64,000 nt of DNA, from the NCBI GenBank assembly GCA_013388855.1, contig JACAEM010000010.1, positions 20,955-84,954 of the forward strand. The letters run 5' to 3'. Numbering within the stretch: position 1 is the stretch's first letter; each line of letters starts with the position of its first letter. Of this stretch, positions 16,290 through 25,369 are shown in pieces. The position numbers and the translations under genes are program-made. Under the pieces are notes generated by a model, which was not told the origin of the DNA, did not search any database, and saw only the letters and a program-made list of their open reading frames with translations. Source of the DNA: Chloroflexota bacterium. GTDB lineage: Bacteria; Chloroflexota; Anaerolineae; Anaerolineales; Villigracilaceae.

Positions 16290-18743
16290 GTGAACACTGT
16301 GACCCGTTCCCTCAAGCACGCCCTCACGCTCCTCATCCTCAGCTTCATCATGCTGGGCGTGCGCGGCGCGTCCGCCGAAAAAGCGGACCAGCCTCCGCAG
16401 GCGGTTGCCCCGTTTTTGTATCCGCCCTATCCGGGGAGCGCCTCGCAGGAATCCATCTTCGACCATTCCAAGCCCAACTACACCTACGATAATCGCGTCA
16501 CCGCGTACACGGGCGATATCGCACGCAAAAATTGCCCATCCCCTGCGCCGGCTGGGACGCCTCCGCCCCAGGCTGGAATCTGCAACGCCGGTGCAGGCGG
16601 ATACTGGTCTTACAGCCTCGGCGACTGGATGTACTATGACGGTCACGACGGCGTGGATTACGGCATTTCCTACCGCCCTGTCTACGCCGCGGCAGATGCC
16701 GACCGCGTGGTCTACGCCGGTTGGAACGACCCGCAAAACCACCAAAGCGGACTCGGCATCTACGTCAAGTTACATCACTCGAATGGATATTTCACCGCCT
16801 ACGGTCACATGAGCGCCATCGCGGTACAAGCCTGTTCCCCGAACGGATGTACATTCATCCCCCACGGCGAAGTCCTCGGCATCAGCGGCACCACGGGCAA
16901 TTCGTCGGGACCGCACCTGCATTTCCTCGTCAAGAATCCATCCGATGTGGCGGTTGATCCGTACGGGTACGCGGGAAGCGGAGCCAGTCCGTGGGCGCCA
17001 ACGCAGCAAAAAGAATCCTTGTGGATCGCCTATCCATCGCTTGTATATTATGGCGCGCAGGTCTATCCCTCGGGCGACCCGCTCGATTACCCCTCCAGAC
17101 CCGCGGGCGGAATTATCGTTGACGATGGCGCGCCTGGCTTCGACGAACGCCCCGACGATTGCTGGCGGACGACCTCCACCGGCAGCGCGCAAAACGGCAG
17201 GATGCGCTACGTCCAGCCGCGCAACGATTCCTCCAATTGCTCCGCGCAATGGTATCTGCCGCAGGGCTCAGCCTCCGGCATGTATTCGGTCTATGTGAGA
17301 ATCCCCGCGGTCCGCGCCACTTCCGAGGGCGCCATCTACACCATCCGCCACGCGGGCAGGAGCGACCAGGTCGTCCTCAACCAGGCGGTCTTCCCGAACA
17401 TCTACTACGTCACCGATGGCTGGGTGTACGTGGGCAAATACAACTTCAACGGCGCAGGGAACGAATACGTCGAATTGACCAACCGCACCCAGGACCAGAA
17501 CTCGAACATCTCCGACCTGTTTCTCGGTGCGGACGCGATCCGCTTCGTGTTCCTGGGAGCGACGACTCTCACTCCGCCCGGTCCTGTCACCGTCACCCCG
17601 ACCACCACCCCCACCGTGACGCGGACCCCCACCAGCACCTTCACCCCGACCGCCTCTCGCACCCCGACAATCACGCCGACCCCCACCGTCACGCGCACTC
17701 CAACGGTAACCCGCACACCGACCAACACCCGTACCCCCACGGTCACGCGTACCCCGACCCGCACGCCGACCGGCACACTCTCGCGGACACCGACGCGCAC
17801 ACCGCTCCCGACCGCCACACCCTTGTACAGGCTCATCGACGTGTATTTTGTGAACGGCGCACGCTACACCGCAAACACCCCTCCCTTTGAAGTGACCGGG
17901 GTCCGGTGGGCCCGCACGAACGCGCTGGCAAAGACCGCCCTCGATGAATACTTCAAAGGCCCCGGCGCCACGGAAAGATACTCCTACGGTTACATCGGTG
18001 TTTACAATGGCTTCACCGGCTACAGCAAACTTGAGGTCATCGATGGTGTGGCGCATGTCTACCTCAAAGGTGTCTGTGTCTCCGAGGGCCGTACCTATAA
18101 CATTGCCGACCTTCTCAATTTGAACCTCAAACAATTCCCCGGGATCCAATTTGTGAAGATCTACGACGCATCCGGTCAAACGCAGTCCCCGACCGGCTTG
18201 AGCGATTCGGAACCGCTTTGCCTCTCGCCGTCCTACACTCCGCCACCCACTGCCACCCTCACCCCATCACCCACGCGTACCCCCACGCGGACTCCCATCC
18301 CGACCAATACACGCCCGCCCACCGCCACACCGCTGTGGGTAAAGGTCAATGTGTACTTCGTGAACAGGAGTCTCTATGAAGCCAACACGCCGCCGTTTGA
18401 GGTGGCAGGCGTTCGCTGGGCGCGCACGAACAACATTGTCCCAACAGTCTTGACTGAATATTTCAAGGGACCCGGCGCGACGGAAAAATACACCTACCGC
18501 TGGATCGCCCTCTACAACGGTTTCACCGGCTACAGCAAATTCGAGTTTGCAGATGGTGTCGCGCACATTTACCTCAAAGGTACCTGCGACCGCGCCGGCG
18601 CGGACTACACCATTGCCGACCTGTTGACCTACAACCTCAAACAATTCTCCGAAATCAAGTTCGTCAAAATCTATGACGAGAACGGTGCCACGCAGGACCC
18701 CACCGGCTTAAGCGACTCCATCCCCGCCTGTTTGCAGCCCTGA
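16290..18743 (+). CDS. Secreted M23 peptidase with golvesin-like domain and two GerMN-like domains
   Basis: A large exported protein of 817 residues with a signal peptide (about 1-29). The LytM/M23 zinc metallopeptidase domain (about 110-225) shows HDGVDYG (His119, Asp123), YGHMSAI (His173) and GPHLHF (His209, His211), the full catalytic set, so it should cut peptidoglycan cross-links. A golvesin/xly-like beta domain follows (about 275-420), then a Thr/Pro/Arg linker of TPT repeats (about 430-510). Two similar ~120-residue GerMN-like domains follow (about 515-640 and 685-815), separated by a second Pro/Thr linker. They share phrases such as NTPPFEV, GVRWARTN, YFKGPGAT and YNGFTGYSK. Start is GTG at 16290; a GTG at 16299 is possible. 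Confidence 0.85.
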   Translation: MNTVTRSLKHALTLLILSFIMLGVRGASAEKADQPPQAVAPFLYPPYPGSASQESIFDHSKPNYTYDNRVTAYTGDIARKNCPSPAPAGTPPPQAGICNAGAGGYWSYSLGDWMYYDGHDGVDYGISYRPVYAAADADRVVYAGWNDPQNHQSGLGIYVKLHHSNGYFTAYGHMSAIAVQACSPNGCTFIPHGEVLGISGTTGNSSGPHLHFLVKNPSDVAVDPYGYAGSGASPWAPTQQKESLWIAYPSLVYYGAQVYPSGDPLDYPSRPAGGIIVDDGAPGFDERPDDCWRTTSTGSAQNGRMRYVQPRNDSSNCSAQWYLPQGSASGMYSVYVRIPAVRATSEGAIYTIRHAGRSDQVVLNQAVFPNIYYVTDGWVYVGKYNFNGAGNEYVELTNRTQDQNSNISDLFLGADAIRFVFLGATTLTPPGPVTVTPTTTPTVTRTPTSTFTPTASRTPTITPTPTVTRTPTVTRTPTNTRTPTVTRTPTRTPTGTLSRTPTRTPLPTATPLYRLIDVYFVNGARYTANTPPFEVTGVRWARTNALAKTALDEYFKGPGATERYSYGYIGVYNGFTGYSKLEVIDGVAHVYLKGVCVSEGRTYNIADLLNLNLKQFPGIQFVKIYDASGQTQSPTGLSDSEPLCLSPSYTPPPTATLTPSPTRTPTRTPIPTNTRPPTATPLWVKVNVYFVNRSLYEANTPPFEVAGVRWARTNNIVPTVLTEYFKGPGATEKYTYRWIALYNGFTGYSKFEFADGVAHIYLKGTCDRAGADYTIADLLTYNLKQFSEIKFVKIYDENGATQDPTGLSDSIPACLQP
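17580..17830 (+). repeat. Degenerate ACNCCNAC coding repeat (TPT linker)
   Basis: Low-complexity stretch encoding Thr-Pro-Thr/Val-Arg units between the golvesin-like and GerMN-like domains. Units differ in third positions, so the repeat is kept at protein level. It is unlikely to be a CRISPR array. Confidence 0.8.
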
Positions 18744-21349
18744 TGTCCCTCGCCTCCCTTTTGGATTTCTGGAAACGCGACCCCGACACCACCCCCAACA
18801 TCGCCGCCTGGCGGACTCTCCCTCCGCGTCCCGCACAGACGCATCCTTTCCCAGACGACTTGCCGGCTCCCCTCTCCCAAGCCTTGATCGCCGCCGGGAT
18901 TCACGCCCTCTACTCCCACCAACTCGAAGCCTGGACCCACACCCGCGCCGGCGAAAACGTCATCCTTTCCACCGGCACTGCCTCCGGCAAGACGCTTGCC
19001 TACAACCTGCCGGTCTTTGCCTCGCTGCTGGAGAATGAGAATGCCCGCGCGCTCTACATCTTCCCCACGAAGGCGCTGGCACAGGACCAGTTATCCGCGT
19101 TGAGCCATCATCTGTCCATCCTGCACCCCCTCGTGCCCGACAAACGACCCCTCATCCCATCCATCTACGATGGCGACACGCCAGCGGCGAACCGCCCTGC
19201 CATCCGGGCAAAGTCCCGCATCGTTCTCACCAACCCCGACATGCTCCACACCGGCATCCTGCCGCATCACACACAATGGCTGGACTTCTTCTCGAACCTG
19301 AAGTTCGTCGTCATTGACGAAGCGCACACCTACCGCGGAGTCTTCGGCTCGCATGTCGCCAATGTGATTCGGAGATTGAAGCGCGTCGCACGCTTTTACG
19401 GCAGTGTGCCAAAATTCATTTTGGCATCTGCCACCATCGGCAACCCGCAGGAACTCGCCGAAAAACTCATCGAAGAACCCGTCCGCCTCATTGACCATGA
19501 CGGCTCTGCCCGCGGACCCCGCCACTTCCTCCTCTACAACCCGCCCCTCGTGGATGAATCCCTCGGCTTGCGAAAATCGTCCCTGCTCGAAAGCGTGCGG
19601 CTCGCGCAGGACCTGCTCCGCAACGACGTGCAAACCGTCGTCTTTGCGCGCTCGCGCAGAAGCGTGGAAATTATTTTGACCTATCTTCACCCTCCCCCAT
19701 TTTCTTGGAAAATGGGGGAGGGACAGGGAGGAGGCATTCGCGGCTACCGCTCCGGTTACCTCCCCTCCCAACGCCGCGACATCGAAAGAGGACTGCGCGA
19801 CGGCACGGTCAAGACCGTCGTCGCCACCAACGCCCTCGAACTCGGCATAGATATCGGCGGGTTGGGCGCGGCAATCCTCGTCGGCTATCCGGGCAGCGTC
19901 GCTTCAGCGAGACAGCAGGCGGGTCGGGCGGGACGCGGGCTGGAATCCGCCGTCAGCGTGCTGGTGGCATCGGCAAATCCCCTCGATCAGTTCCTCGCGC
20001 ATCATCCCGAATACTTCTTCGAGCGCTCACCCGAACAGGCGCTCATCAATCCCAACCATCTCCTCATCCTGCTCGAACATCTGCGCTGCGCCCTGTTCGA
20101 ATTGCCGTTCCAAAAAGGCGAGGGGTTTGGAGCGTTATCCGCCGAGACCATCGAAGACTATCTCAATTTTCTGCTTTCCAATCACGAAGCGCATCTCTCC
20201 AATGACAAATACTACTGGATGGCAGACCAATACCCCGCCGCGAACATCTCCCTGCGCTCCGCCTCACCGCAAAGCGTTGTGCTTCAAACGGACAACTCGA
20301 CTTCGCTCGTTGCAGGCTCCCGACCCGTAACCATCGGCACGGTGGATGGCGAAAGCGCAACATGGATGGTGCATCCCGGCGCCATCTACCTGCACGAGGC
20401 GCAGCAATATCTGGTGGAAGAGTTGAACCTCGCAGACCGCATCGCCCGCCTCAAACCCGTCCAAAGCGATTATTACACCGAGCCGCTCCGCCAGACCGAA
20501 GTGAAACTGTTATCCATTGCAGAAGAAGCCCCCTTACCCTCACCCCTTCGCCCCTCTCCCGATGGGAGAGGGGTTGGGGGTGAGGGATGCATCAAAGCGT
20601 GGGGGGAGCTACAAATCACCACTTACGTTGCCGCCTTCCGCAAACTCCGCTGGTACACTCACGAAACCCTCGGACAGGAACCCCTCGACCTGCCTCCCGC
20701 CGAATTGCAGACCACCGGCTACTGGCTCTCCCTCTCCGAACAGACCGTGACGCGTCTGCGCGACGCCGGCGCCTGGTCCAACGACCCGAACGATTACGGA
20801 CCCGACTGGGGCAAAATCCGCGAACGCGTCCGCGCGCGCGACGGCTACAAATGTCAGGTGTGCGGCGCGCCCGAAACCTCACGCCAGCACGATGTGCATC
20901 ACAAAGTTCCGTTCCGCGCCTTCGCCTCGCGCGAGGAGGCGAACCGCCTCGAAAACCTCATCACCCTCTGCCCCTCCTGCCACAAAAAAACGGAGGCGAA
21001 CGTCCGCATGAGGAGCGGACTGGCGGGGCTGGCGTATGTGCTGGGCAACCTTGCGCCGCTCTTCCTCATGTGCGACCCCTCCGACCTCGGGACGCACATC
21101 GAACCCGTCGAAAACCCGACCTTCGGCGGACCGACCGTCATCCTCTACGACGCGGTTCCCGCCGGCATTGGCTTCAGCGAGAAACTCTTCAAACTGCACG
21201 AAGAACTCATCGCCCGCGCCTTCGAACTCGTCAGCGCCTGCCCCTGCGCCGATGGTTGTCCCTCCTGCGTGGGACCGGGCGGCGAGAACGGCTACGGCGG
21301 CAAACAGGAAGCGCTGGCGATTTTGAACATCCTGACCGGGACACAGTGA
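18743..21349 (+). CDS. DEAD/DEAH helicase of the YprA/MrfA (Hrq1-like) family with an inserted HNH domain
   Basis: Superfamily 2 helicase of 868 residues. Motif I is GTASGKT (78-84), motif II VIDEAH (about 191-196), motif III ASATIGNP, and motif VI QQAGRAGRG. The C-terminal MZB/DUF1998-type region ends in a four-cysteine cluster CPCADGCPSC (about 833-843). MrfA-type enzymes take part in mitomycin-damage repair. Unusually, an HNH-nuclease-like module lies at about 692-755: CQVCGAP, HDVHHKVPF, ENLITLCPSCHK. Two GC-rich palindromes are inserted in frame at 19690-19722 and 20537-20586 and add about 15 residues each in loops. The ATG overlaps the upstream stop (TGATG). Confidence 0.88.
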   Translation: MSLASLLDFWKRDPDTTPNIAAWRTLPPRPAQTHPFPDDLPAPLSQALIAAGIHALYSHQLEAWTHTRAGENVILSTGTASGKTLAYNLPVFASLLENENARALYIFPTKALAQDQLSALSHHLSILHPLVPDKRPLIPSIYDGDTPAANRPAIRAKSRIVLTNPDMLHTGILPHHTQWLDFFSNLKFVVIDEAHTYRGVFGSHVANVIRRLKRVARFYGSVPKFILASATIGNPQELAEKLIEEPVRLIDHDGSARGPRHFLLYNPPLVDESLGLRKSSLLESVRLAQDLLRNDVQTVVFARSRRSVEIILTYLHPPPFSWKMGEGQGGGIRGYRSGYLPSQRRDIERGLRDGTVKTVVATNALELGIDIGGLGAAILVGYPGSVASARQQAGRAGRGLESAVSVLVASANPLDQFLAHHPEYFFERSPEQALINPNHLLILLEHLRCALFELPFQKGEGFGALSAETIEDYLNFLLSNHEAHLSNDKYYWMADQYPAANISLRSASPQSVVLQTDNSTSLVAGSRPVTIGTVDGESATWMVHPGAIYLHEAQQYLVEELNLADRIARLKPVQSDYYTEPLRQTEVKLLSIAEEAPLPSPLRPSPDGRGVGGEGCIKAWGELQITTYVAAFRKLRWYTHETLGQEPLDLPPAELQTTGYWLSLSEQTVTRLRDAGAWSNDPNDYGPDWGKIRERVRARDGYKCQVCGAPETSRQHDVHHKVPFRAFASREEANRLENLITLCPSCHKKTEANVRMRSGLAGLAYVLGNLAPLFLMCDPSDLGTHIEPVENPTFGGPTVILYDAVPAGIGFSEKLFKLHEELIARAFELVSACPCADGCPSCVGPGGENGYGGKQEALAILNILTGTQ
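19690..19722. repeat. 14-bp-arm palindrome inserted in the helicase gene
   Basis: CCCTCCCCCATTTT and its exact complement around CTTGG. It encodes PPPFSWKMGEG between two helicase strands and keeps the frame. Similar CCCTC...GAGGG palindromes occur between genes elsewhere in the window. Confidence 0.8.
20537..20586. repeat. 50-bp palindrome inserted in the helicase gene
   Basis: CCCTCACCCC and CCCCTCTCCC on the left pair with GGGAGAGGGG and GGGGTGAGGG on the right. It encodes PSPLRPSPDGRGVGGEG in frame. The same sequence family is found intergenically at 38761-38805, 58541-58574 and 61321-61393. Confidence 0.85.
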
Positions 21350-21412
21350 AACAAAATGTCCCTCTTGTGCGTTATAGTTACTGAAAAATCCACCCATGTG
21401 AATAGGAATTTG

Positions 21413-22228
21413 ATGATTAAGACTTTTCAAAAGATGCCTTTTGTATTCTTGAGTACAACTCTCCTGTTTGTGACCCTCGCCTGCAACGCCTCCTTTACCG
21501 TTCTCAACCCCACAACGACACCGAATCCACCAACAGCGGCGCCTCTACCTGCTGCAACGGCTGTGCCATTGCTCAGCCAGCAGGTGACTTTGGTCCCCCA
21601 GCCGTTTGAAGAGGTCAGTCAAAGCCCGATCTACACCATCAAATCACAGACGCCTCAACTGACTGGCAGCGACGATCCGCGCGTGTTGGCATTCAATCAG
21701 CGGCTTACCGCGCTCATCGAACAGGAGGTGGACCTCCACCGGCAGGGCTTTTTGCAAAACCCCGTCACGCCGCTTACGAATGGAAGTTTCCTCGAGGTGA
21801 CCTATACTCTTATCTCACAACACAGCGACATTTGGAGCCTCAAATTGGATTTCTCATTCTATTCGGACGGCGCGGCGCATCCTGGTCATTACAGCGGCAC
21901 GGTGAATTATGATCTCGGTCAGGGCAGGGAACTTGCGCTGGGCGACCTCTTTCTGGCGGACACGAATTATCTCGAAACGATCTCCAGCTATTGCATCGCC
22001 GAACTGGAGAAACGTGATATCGGCTTCGAGTCCGGTTTCCAGCAGGGGGCAGCGCCCACGCCGGAGAATTACAGCAAATGGAACATCGCCCCCGAAGGAT
22101 TGATCATCAGTTTTGATGAATATCAGGTCGCCTCATACGCGGCAGGACCTCAAACGATCACTATACCGTATGCCGAACTGGCATCCGTGACCGACCTGCA
22201 GGGACCGCTGGCATCCTATTTGCCGTAA
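21413..22228 (+). CDS. Lipoprotein with DUF3298 (RsiV/PdaC-like) domain
   Basis: About 271 residues with a lipoprotein signal peptide (TLLFVTLAC, Cys near 22), a short Pro/Thr linker, then a DUF4163/DUF3298-type region. That region includes a first half with YTIKSQTPQLTG and FNQRLTALIEQEV, and a C-terminal part with GHYSGTVNYDLGQGRELALGDLF and TIPYAELASV. In Bacillus these domains occur in the anti-sigma factor RsiV, which binds lysozyme, and in PdaC; a wall-related role is only a guess here. The start at 21413 follows GGA by 6 bases; an ATG at 21356 would put 19 residues before the signal peptide. Confidence 0.75.
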   Translation: MIKTFQKMPFVFLSTTLLFVTLACNASFTVLNPTTTPNPPTAAPLPAATAVPLLSQQVTLVPQPFEEVSQSPIYTIKSQTPQLTGSDDPRVLAFNQRLTALIEQEVDLHRQGFLQNPVTPLTNGSFLEVTYTLISQHSDIWSLKLDFSFYSDGAAHPGHYSGTVNYDLGQGRELALGDLFLADTNYLETISSYCIAELEKRDIGFESGFQQGAAPTPENYSKWNIAPEGLIISFDEYQVASYAAGPQTITIPYAELASVTDLQGPLASYLP

Positions 22229-22240
22229 CGGCTGGCGGGT

Positions 22241-22912
22241 ATGCCGATTGATAGGATGTCGGCAGTGGCGGGATTCATCATATTGGCCGTCGGTGTCTAT
22301 GATTTGACGCGCGAGTTTTTGGAGTGGTCGCGTACGCGCCGGGAGAGCGAATTCCGAAAGCAATTGCATCGGCTTGAGAATGAAAATTCCGGCGAACAGA
22401 CCCTGCGCAAGCACCTGCAAAAGGGACTTGATCTGCTGTGCGATGCGCTGGATTCGCCGGGTGGGTTCGTGGTAGTGTGTCGGGGAGAAAACTTTGTGGT
22501 AACGGCGAGCAGGTTCTCGGTCTCGGTTGGAAGCGAGTTTTCCGAATCCCTGGTGGTGTGCGAGGATGTGTCTCATCCAAAAGACGCGCAACTCGCCTCT
22601 TTTGCGTGGATCGCCCCCTCGTTCGATGGACAGACACAGGTGGCTGTAGTAGCGCTCGAGAAACCGCGTTCCCGCACGGAGTATTCGACAGGCAACCTGG
22701 AATTGCTTGTGGAGGTCGCTGACCAGATCGGTACGATCGTTTCCCTGAGCAGGCTCCAGCCGAGGCAGATTAGTCAGTTGCGGGAATTGATTACTGAATC
22801 GCAGGCGAGTGTCACCGAATTATCTTTTATCCGCAGACATATTCCCCATAAAAAGGTTACAGGATTCGCCATTTCATTTCGTTTAGGAGATAACACGACT
22901 GATAGCCCTTAA
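22241..22912 (+). CDS. Unrecognised protein, one membrane segment and GAF-like region, possibly a gene remnant
   Basis: A 223-residue frame with an N-terminal hydrophobic segment (about 6-22), a short coiled region (about 25-60) and a GAF-like alpha/beta part (about 60-175). It looks like a piece cut from a larger sensor: there is no Shine-Dalgarno, and the last ~30 residues (FIRRHIPHKKVTGFAISFRLG) look out of character, as if read in a wrong frame after a shift. It begins 12 bases after the upstream stop, in the same frame, with no other stop between. No family assigned. Confidence 0.45.
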   Translation: MPIDRMSAVAGFIILAVGVYDLTREFLEWSRTRRESEFRKQLHRLENENSGEQTLRKHLQKGLDLLCDALDSPGGFVVVCRGENFVVTASRFSVSVGSEFSESLVVCEDVSHPKDAQLASFAWIAPSFDGQTQVAVVALEKPRSRTEYSTGNLELLVEVADQIGTIVSLSRLQPRQISQLRELITESQASVTELSFIRRHIPHKKVTGFAISFRLGDNTTDSP

Positions 22913-22983
22913 ACATTGCCAGCATGGGGTAACGCAATACAATTGGGCTCAGCAGGTAATTGTTCTTGAAGGAGATTGCGGAT

Positions 22984-23304
22984 ATGAGAAAAGCCTTTTT
23001 GTTGTTGATTATAATTGCCGCCATGACGGGAACTCTGTGGCTCAATGTGGGCGCCACCGACGATGCCTCGGTCGAAACCACCGTATATTCCAGGCAATTC
23101 ACGGACGCAAAGGTTGGTGAGCATGTCTCTGCCAAATTATTGACCGCTGACGGCGCTTTGCAGGAACTGCCTTGTAGCGGGACCGAAGAGCCAGGCTATA
23201 TCGTATGCCGGTTCCCGGAGGAGTACGCGGGACAGCAACTCCCCATCCAATTGACGAGGAACAATGTCATGTTTGTATCCGTCGTCGATGTGCCGATGAA
23301 GTGA
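22984..23304 (+). CDS. Small secreted protein, unknown function
   Basis: A 106-residue protein with a signal peptide (MRKAFLLLIIIAAMTGTLWLNVGA, cleavage near 24). The mature part is short and beta-rich, with two cysteines (LPCSGT and IVCRFP) that could form a disulphide. No recognised family. AAGGAG lies 9 bases before the ATG at 22984, which favours it over a start at 22960. A rho-independent terminator follows 22 bases after the stop, so it is the end of its transcript. Confidence 0.65.
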   Translation: MRKAFLLLIIIAAMTGTLWLNVGATDDASVETTVYSRQFTDAKVGEHVSAKLLTADGALQELPCSGTEEPGYIVCRFPEEYAGQQLPIQLTRNNVMFVSVVDVPMK

Positions 23305-23326
23305 TCCGCAGTCAGCGCTGAAAATT

Positions 23327-23352
23327 GCCCCGATACACGGGGCGATTTTTGT
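23327..23352 (+). terminator. Rho-independent terminator before dnaG
   Basis: GCCCCG (23327-23332) and CGGGGC (23338-23343) form a stem with a 5-base loop, followed by GATTTTTGTTT. Confidence 0.85.
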
Positions 23353-23391
23353 TTAACACAGGCGCCGTGCGTTTGACTCTTGCAAGCGGGT

Positions 23392-23397
23392 TATAAT
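23392..23397 (+). promoter_or_regulatory. -10 element of the dnaG transcript
   Basis: A perfect TATAAT lies 12 bases before the dnaG ATG. TTGACT at 23373-23378 is only 13 bases upstream, too close for a standard -35, so the -10 is the main evidence. The leader would be about 5 bases. Confidence 0.5.
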
Positions 23398-23409
23398 GCC
23401 GTTACGATT

Positions 23410-25317
23410 ATGTCCACCATTGATGAAGTCAAGGCTCGAATAGACATCGTGGACCTCGTTTCGGAGGCGGGAGTCAAACTGCGACACGCGGGCAAAAACT
23501 ACACGGGATTCTGTCCGTTCCACGATAACAAACACACGCCCGCCTTTGTGGTCTGGCCTGAATCAGGAACCTGGCGTTGCTTCGGTCAATGTAACGAGGG
23601 CGGCGATATCTTCAAGTTTGTGATGAAAAAAGAGGGGATCGACTTCAAGGAGGCTTTACAAAAACTCGCTGCGCGCGCTGGCGTGGAGATCAAGGAATAC
23701 CAACGTGAAACGCCTCAGCAGCGTGAAGTCTACGACACCCTCCGTAAATTACTGGAGGACGCGGTCGTCTTCTATCGCAGTCATCTTTTTGCCAACAGGG
23801 AGATCCTCGCCTACCTGCGCGAAAAACGCGGACTGACCGATGCAACCATCGAGACCTTTGGATTGGGCTATGCCCCTCCGGGGTACGACAATGTCCTCAG
23901 GCATTTTATCCAGCGCGGAGTGAAAGAGCAGGAACTCCTGGACGCGGGACTGCTTTCAGAACGCGAGGATGGCAAACGTTTCGACCGCTTCCGCCACCGC
24001 ATCATGATTCCCATCCGGGACGAGAACGGGAAAATGGCAGGTTTCGGCGCCCGCATCGTGGACCCGAACGACATCCCAAAATTCCTGAACTCGCCTGAAA
24101 CGCCGATCTTCTCGAAGGGACGCCTGCTCTACGGGCTGGACCGCGCTCGCAAGCCCATCCGCGCCGCCGACCAGGCGGTGATCGTTGAAGGCTATCTGGA
24201 TGTTATCGCTCTGCACCAGGCGGGCTACGAGAACGTCGTCTCGCCGATGGGGACAGCGCTGACCGAGGAGCAGCTGCGCCTGCTCAAAAGGTTCACGCGC
24301 AAGATCGTGCTGGCTCTCGACCCGGACACCGCCGGTCAAAAGGCCGTTCTGCGCGGACTCGAAGCCGCCCGCTCCGCCATGGATCGCGAGGGCGAGCTCC
24401 GGTTCGATGCACGCGGTCTGCTCCGCAACGAAGCGAGACTGCAGGCAGACCTGCGCGTCGCCTCCATGCCGGACGATCTTGACCCCGATGAGATCGTGGC
24501 GCGTGACCGTGAGGAATGGAAGAAGTTGATCGAGAACGCCAAGCCCATCGTTGAGCATGTGATGGTCTCGCTGGCGGAGGGGAAAAACCTGAATGACCGC
24601 AGAGTGGTCAATGAAATTGCCAACCAGGTTTTGCCGCTTATTAGCGATCTTCCCACTCCTGCCGACAGGGAATTTTTCACGCAGCGGCTGGCGCGCTTCC
24701 TGAAGGTGGATGAACGCGCCTTTATCAGCGCGCAGGCTCAAGGTCCGCGGGTGAGGCGCCCGCGACAGCAAACGGAAAAACGACAGCCCGTCGAAAAATC
24801 CACCCTGGCGGTGGCGGTTTCATCGAGTAAACTGGTCGAGGAATATGTCATCGGTGTGCTTTTCCGAAAGCCTGAACTGCTCTACCGCCTTGACCGGCAG
24901 TTGCAGGAGTATGGGCTACTCCCGTTGAACGTGCAGGATTTCGATTTCACCGACAATCAGATGTTGTTCGGGCTGATTCGCGAATCAGTCGAGCAGGATA
25001 AGACCGAACATCATACGTTTGTTGCCGAGGCGGTGCCCGAATCCCTGCTGGGACTTTCACGCGACCTGCTCGCGCAGACCGAAAAGCTTGAACGTGTGGA
25101 AGAAAAACTGCTGGAAGAGTTGTTGCGCAGCGTGATCAAAATGCGGCGCGTGACGGCGGGCGAAAACCTCAACCAGTTGCGTTTTTTGCAGGAGGAGGCG
25201 CACCAGGCGGGCGACCTGCGCGCGGCTCCCTATACCGAGTTGGTGTTGAGAAACACGAAATTGTTAAGAGACCTCGACCAGGCGTATCGAAAAATGTCTC
25301 AGAAGCGGTTGGAATAA
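23410..25317 (+). CDS. dnaG: DNA primase
   Basis: DNA primase of 635 residues, making RNA primers at the replication fork. The N-terminal CHC2 zinc-binding domain has Cys35 and His38 in CPFH and Cys57/Cys61 in CFGQC. The catalytic core has the TOPRIM motifs VIVEGYLDVIAL (Glu260 near) and ALDPDTAG (Asp304, Asp306 near). A C-terminal helicase-interacting helical domain follows a linker rich in Gln/Arg (about 450). The ATG at 23410 starts the conserved sequence; an upstream ATG at 23380 overlaps the promoter. rpoD follows after 52 bases, the common dnaG-rpoD pairing; rpsU is not present here. Confidence 0.97.
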   Translation: MSTIDEVKARIDIVDLVSEAGVKLRHAGKNYTGFCPFHDNKHTPAFVVWPESGTWRCFGQCNEGGDIFKFVMKKEGIDFKEALQKLAARAGVEIKEYQRETPQQREVYDTLRKLLEDAVVFYRSHLFANREILAYLREKRGLTDATIETFGLGYAPPGYDNVLRHFIQRGVKEQELLDAGLLSEREDGKRFDRFRHRIMIPIRDENGKMAGFGARIVDPNDIPKFLNSPETPIFSKGRLLYGLDRARKPIRAADQAVIVEGYLDVIALHQAGYENVVSPMGTALTEEQLRLLKRFTRKIVLALDPDTAGQKAVLRGLEAARSAMDREGELRFDARGLLRNEARLQADLRVASMPDDLDPDEIVARDREEWKKLIENAKPIVEHVMVSLAEGKNLNDRRVVNEIANQVLPLISDLPTPADREFFTQRLARFLKVDERAFISAQAQGPRVRRPRQQTEKRQPVEKSTLAVAVSSSKLVEEYVIGVLFRKPELLYRLDRQLQEYGLLPLNVQDFDFTDNQMLFGLIRESVEQDKTEHHTFVAEAVPESLLGLSRDLLAQTEKLERVEEKLLEELLRSVIKMRRVTAGENLNQLRFLQEEAHQAGDLRAAPYTELVLRNTKLLRDLDQAYRKMSQKRLE

Positions 25318-25369
25318 GTGAAGACCGTAACAATTTATTGGCAGTATCGTCTTGGGTAAGAAAGGGCAT

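Noticed and set aside
17580..17830. Tandem repeat that could be mistaken for a CRISPR array
   Set aside because: Units are short, degenerate and in frame with a Thr/Pro linker of a secreted protein; no spacers and no cas genes.
23373..23397. TTGACT/TATAAT as a full promoter before dnaG
   Set aside because: The spacing is only 13 bases, too short for a normal sigma-70 promoter, so only the -10 was kept.
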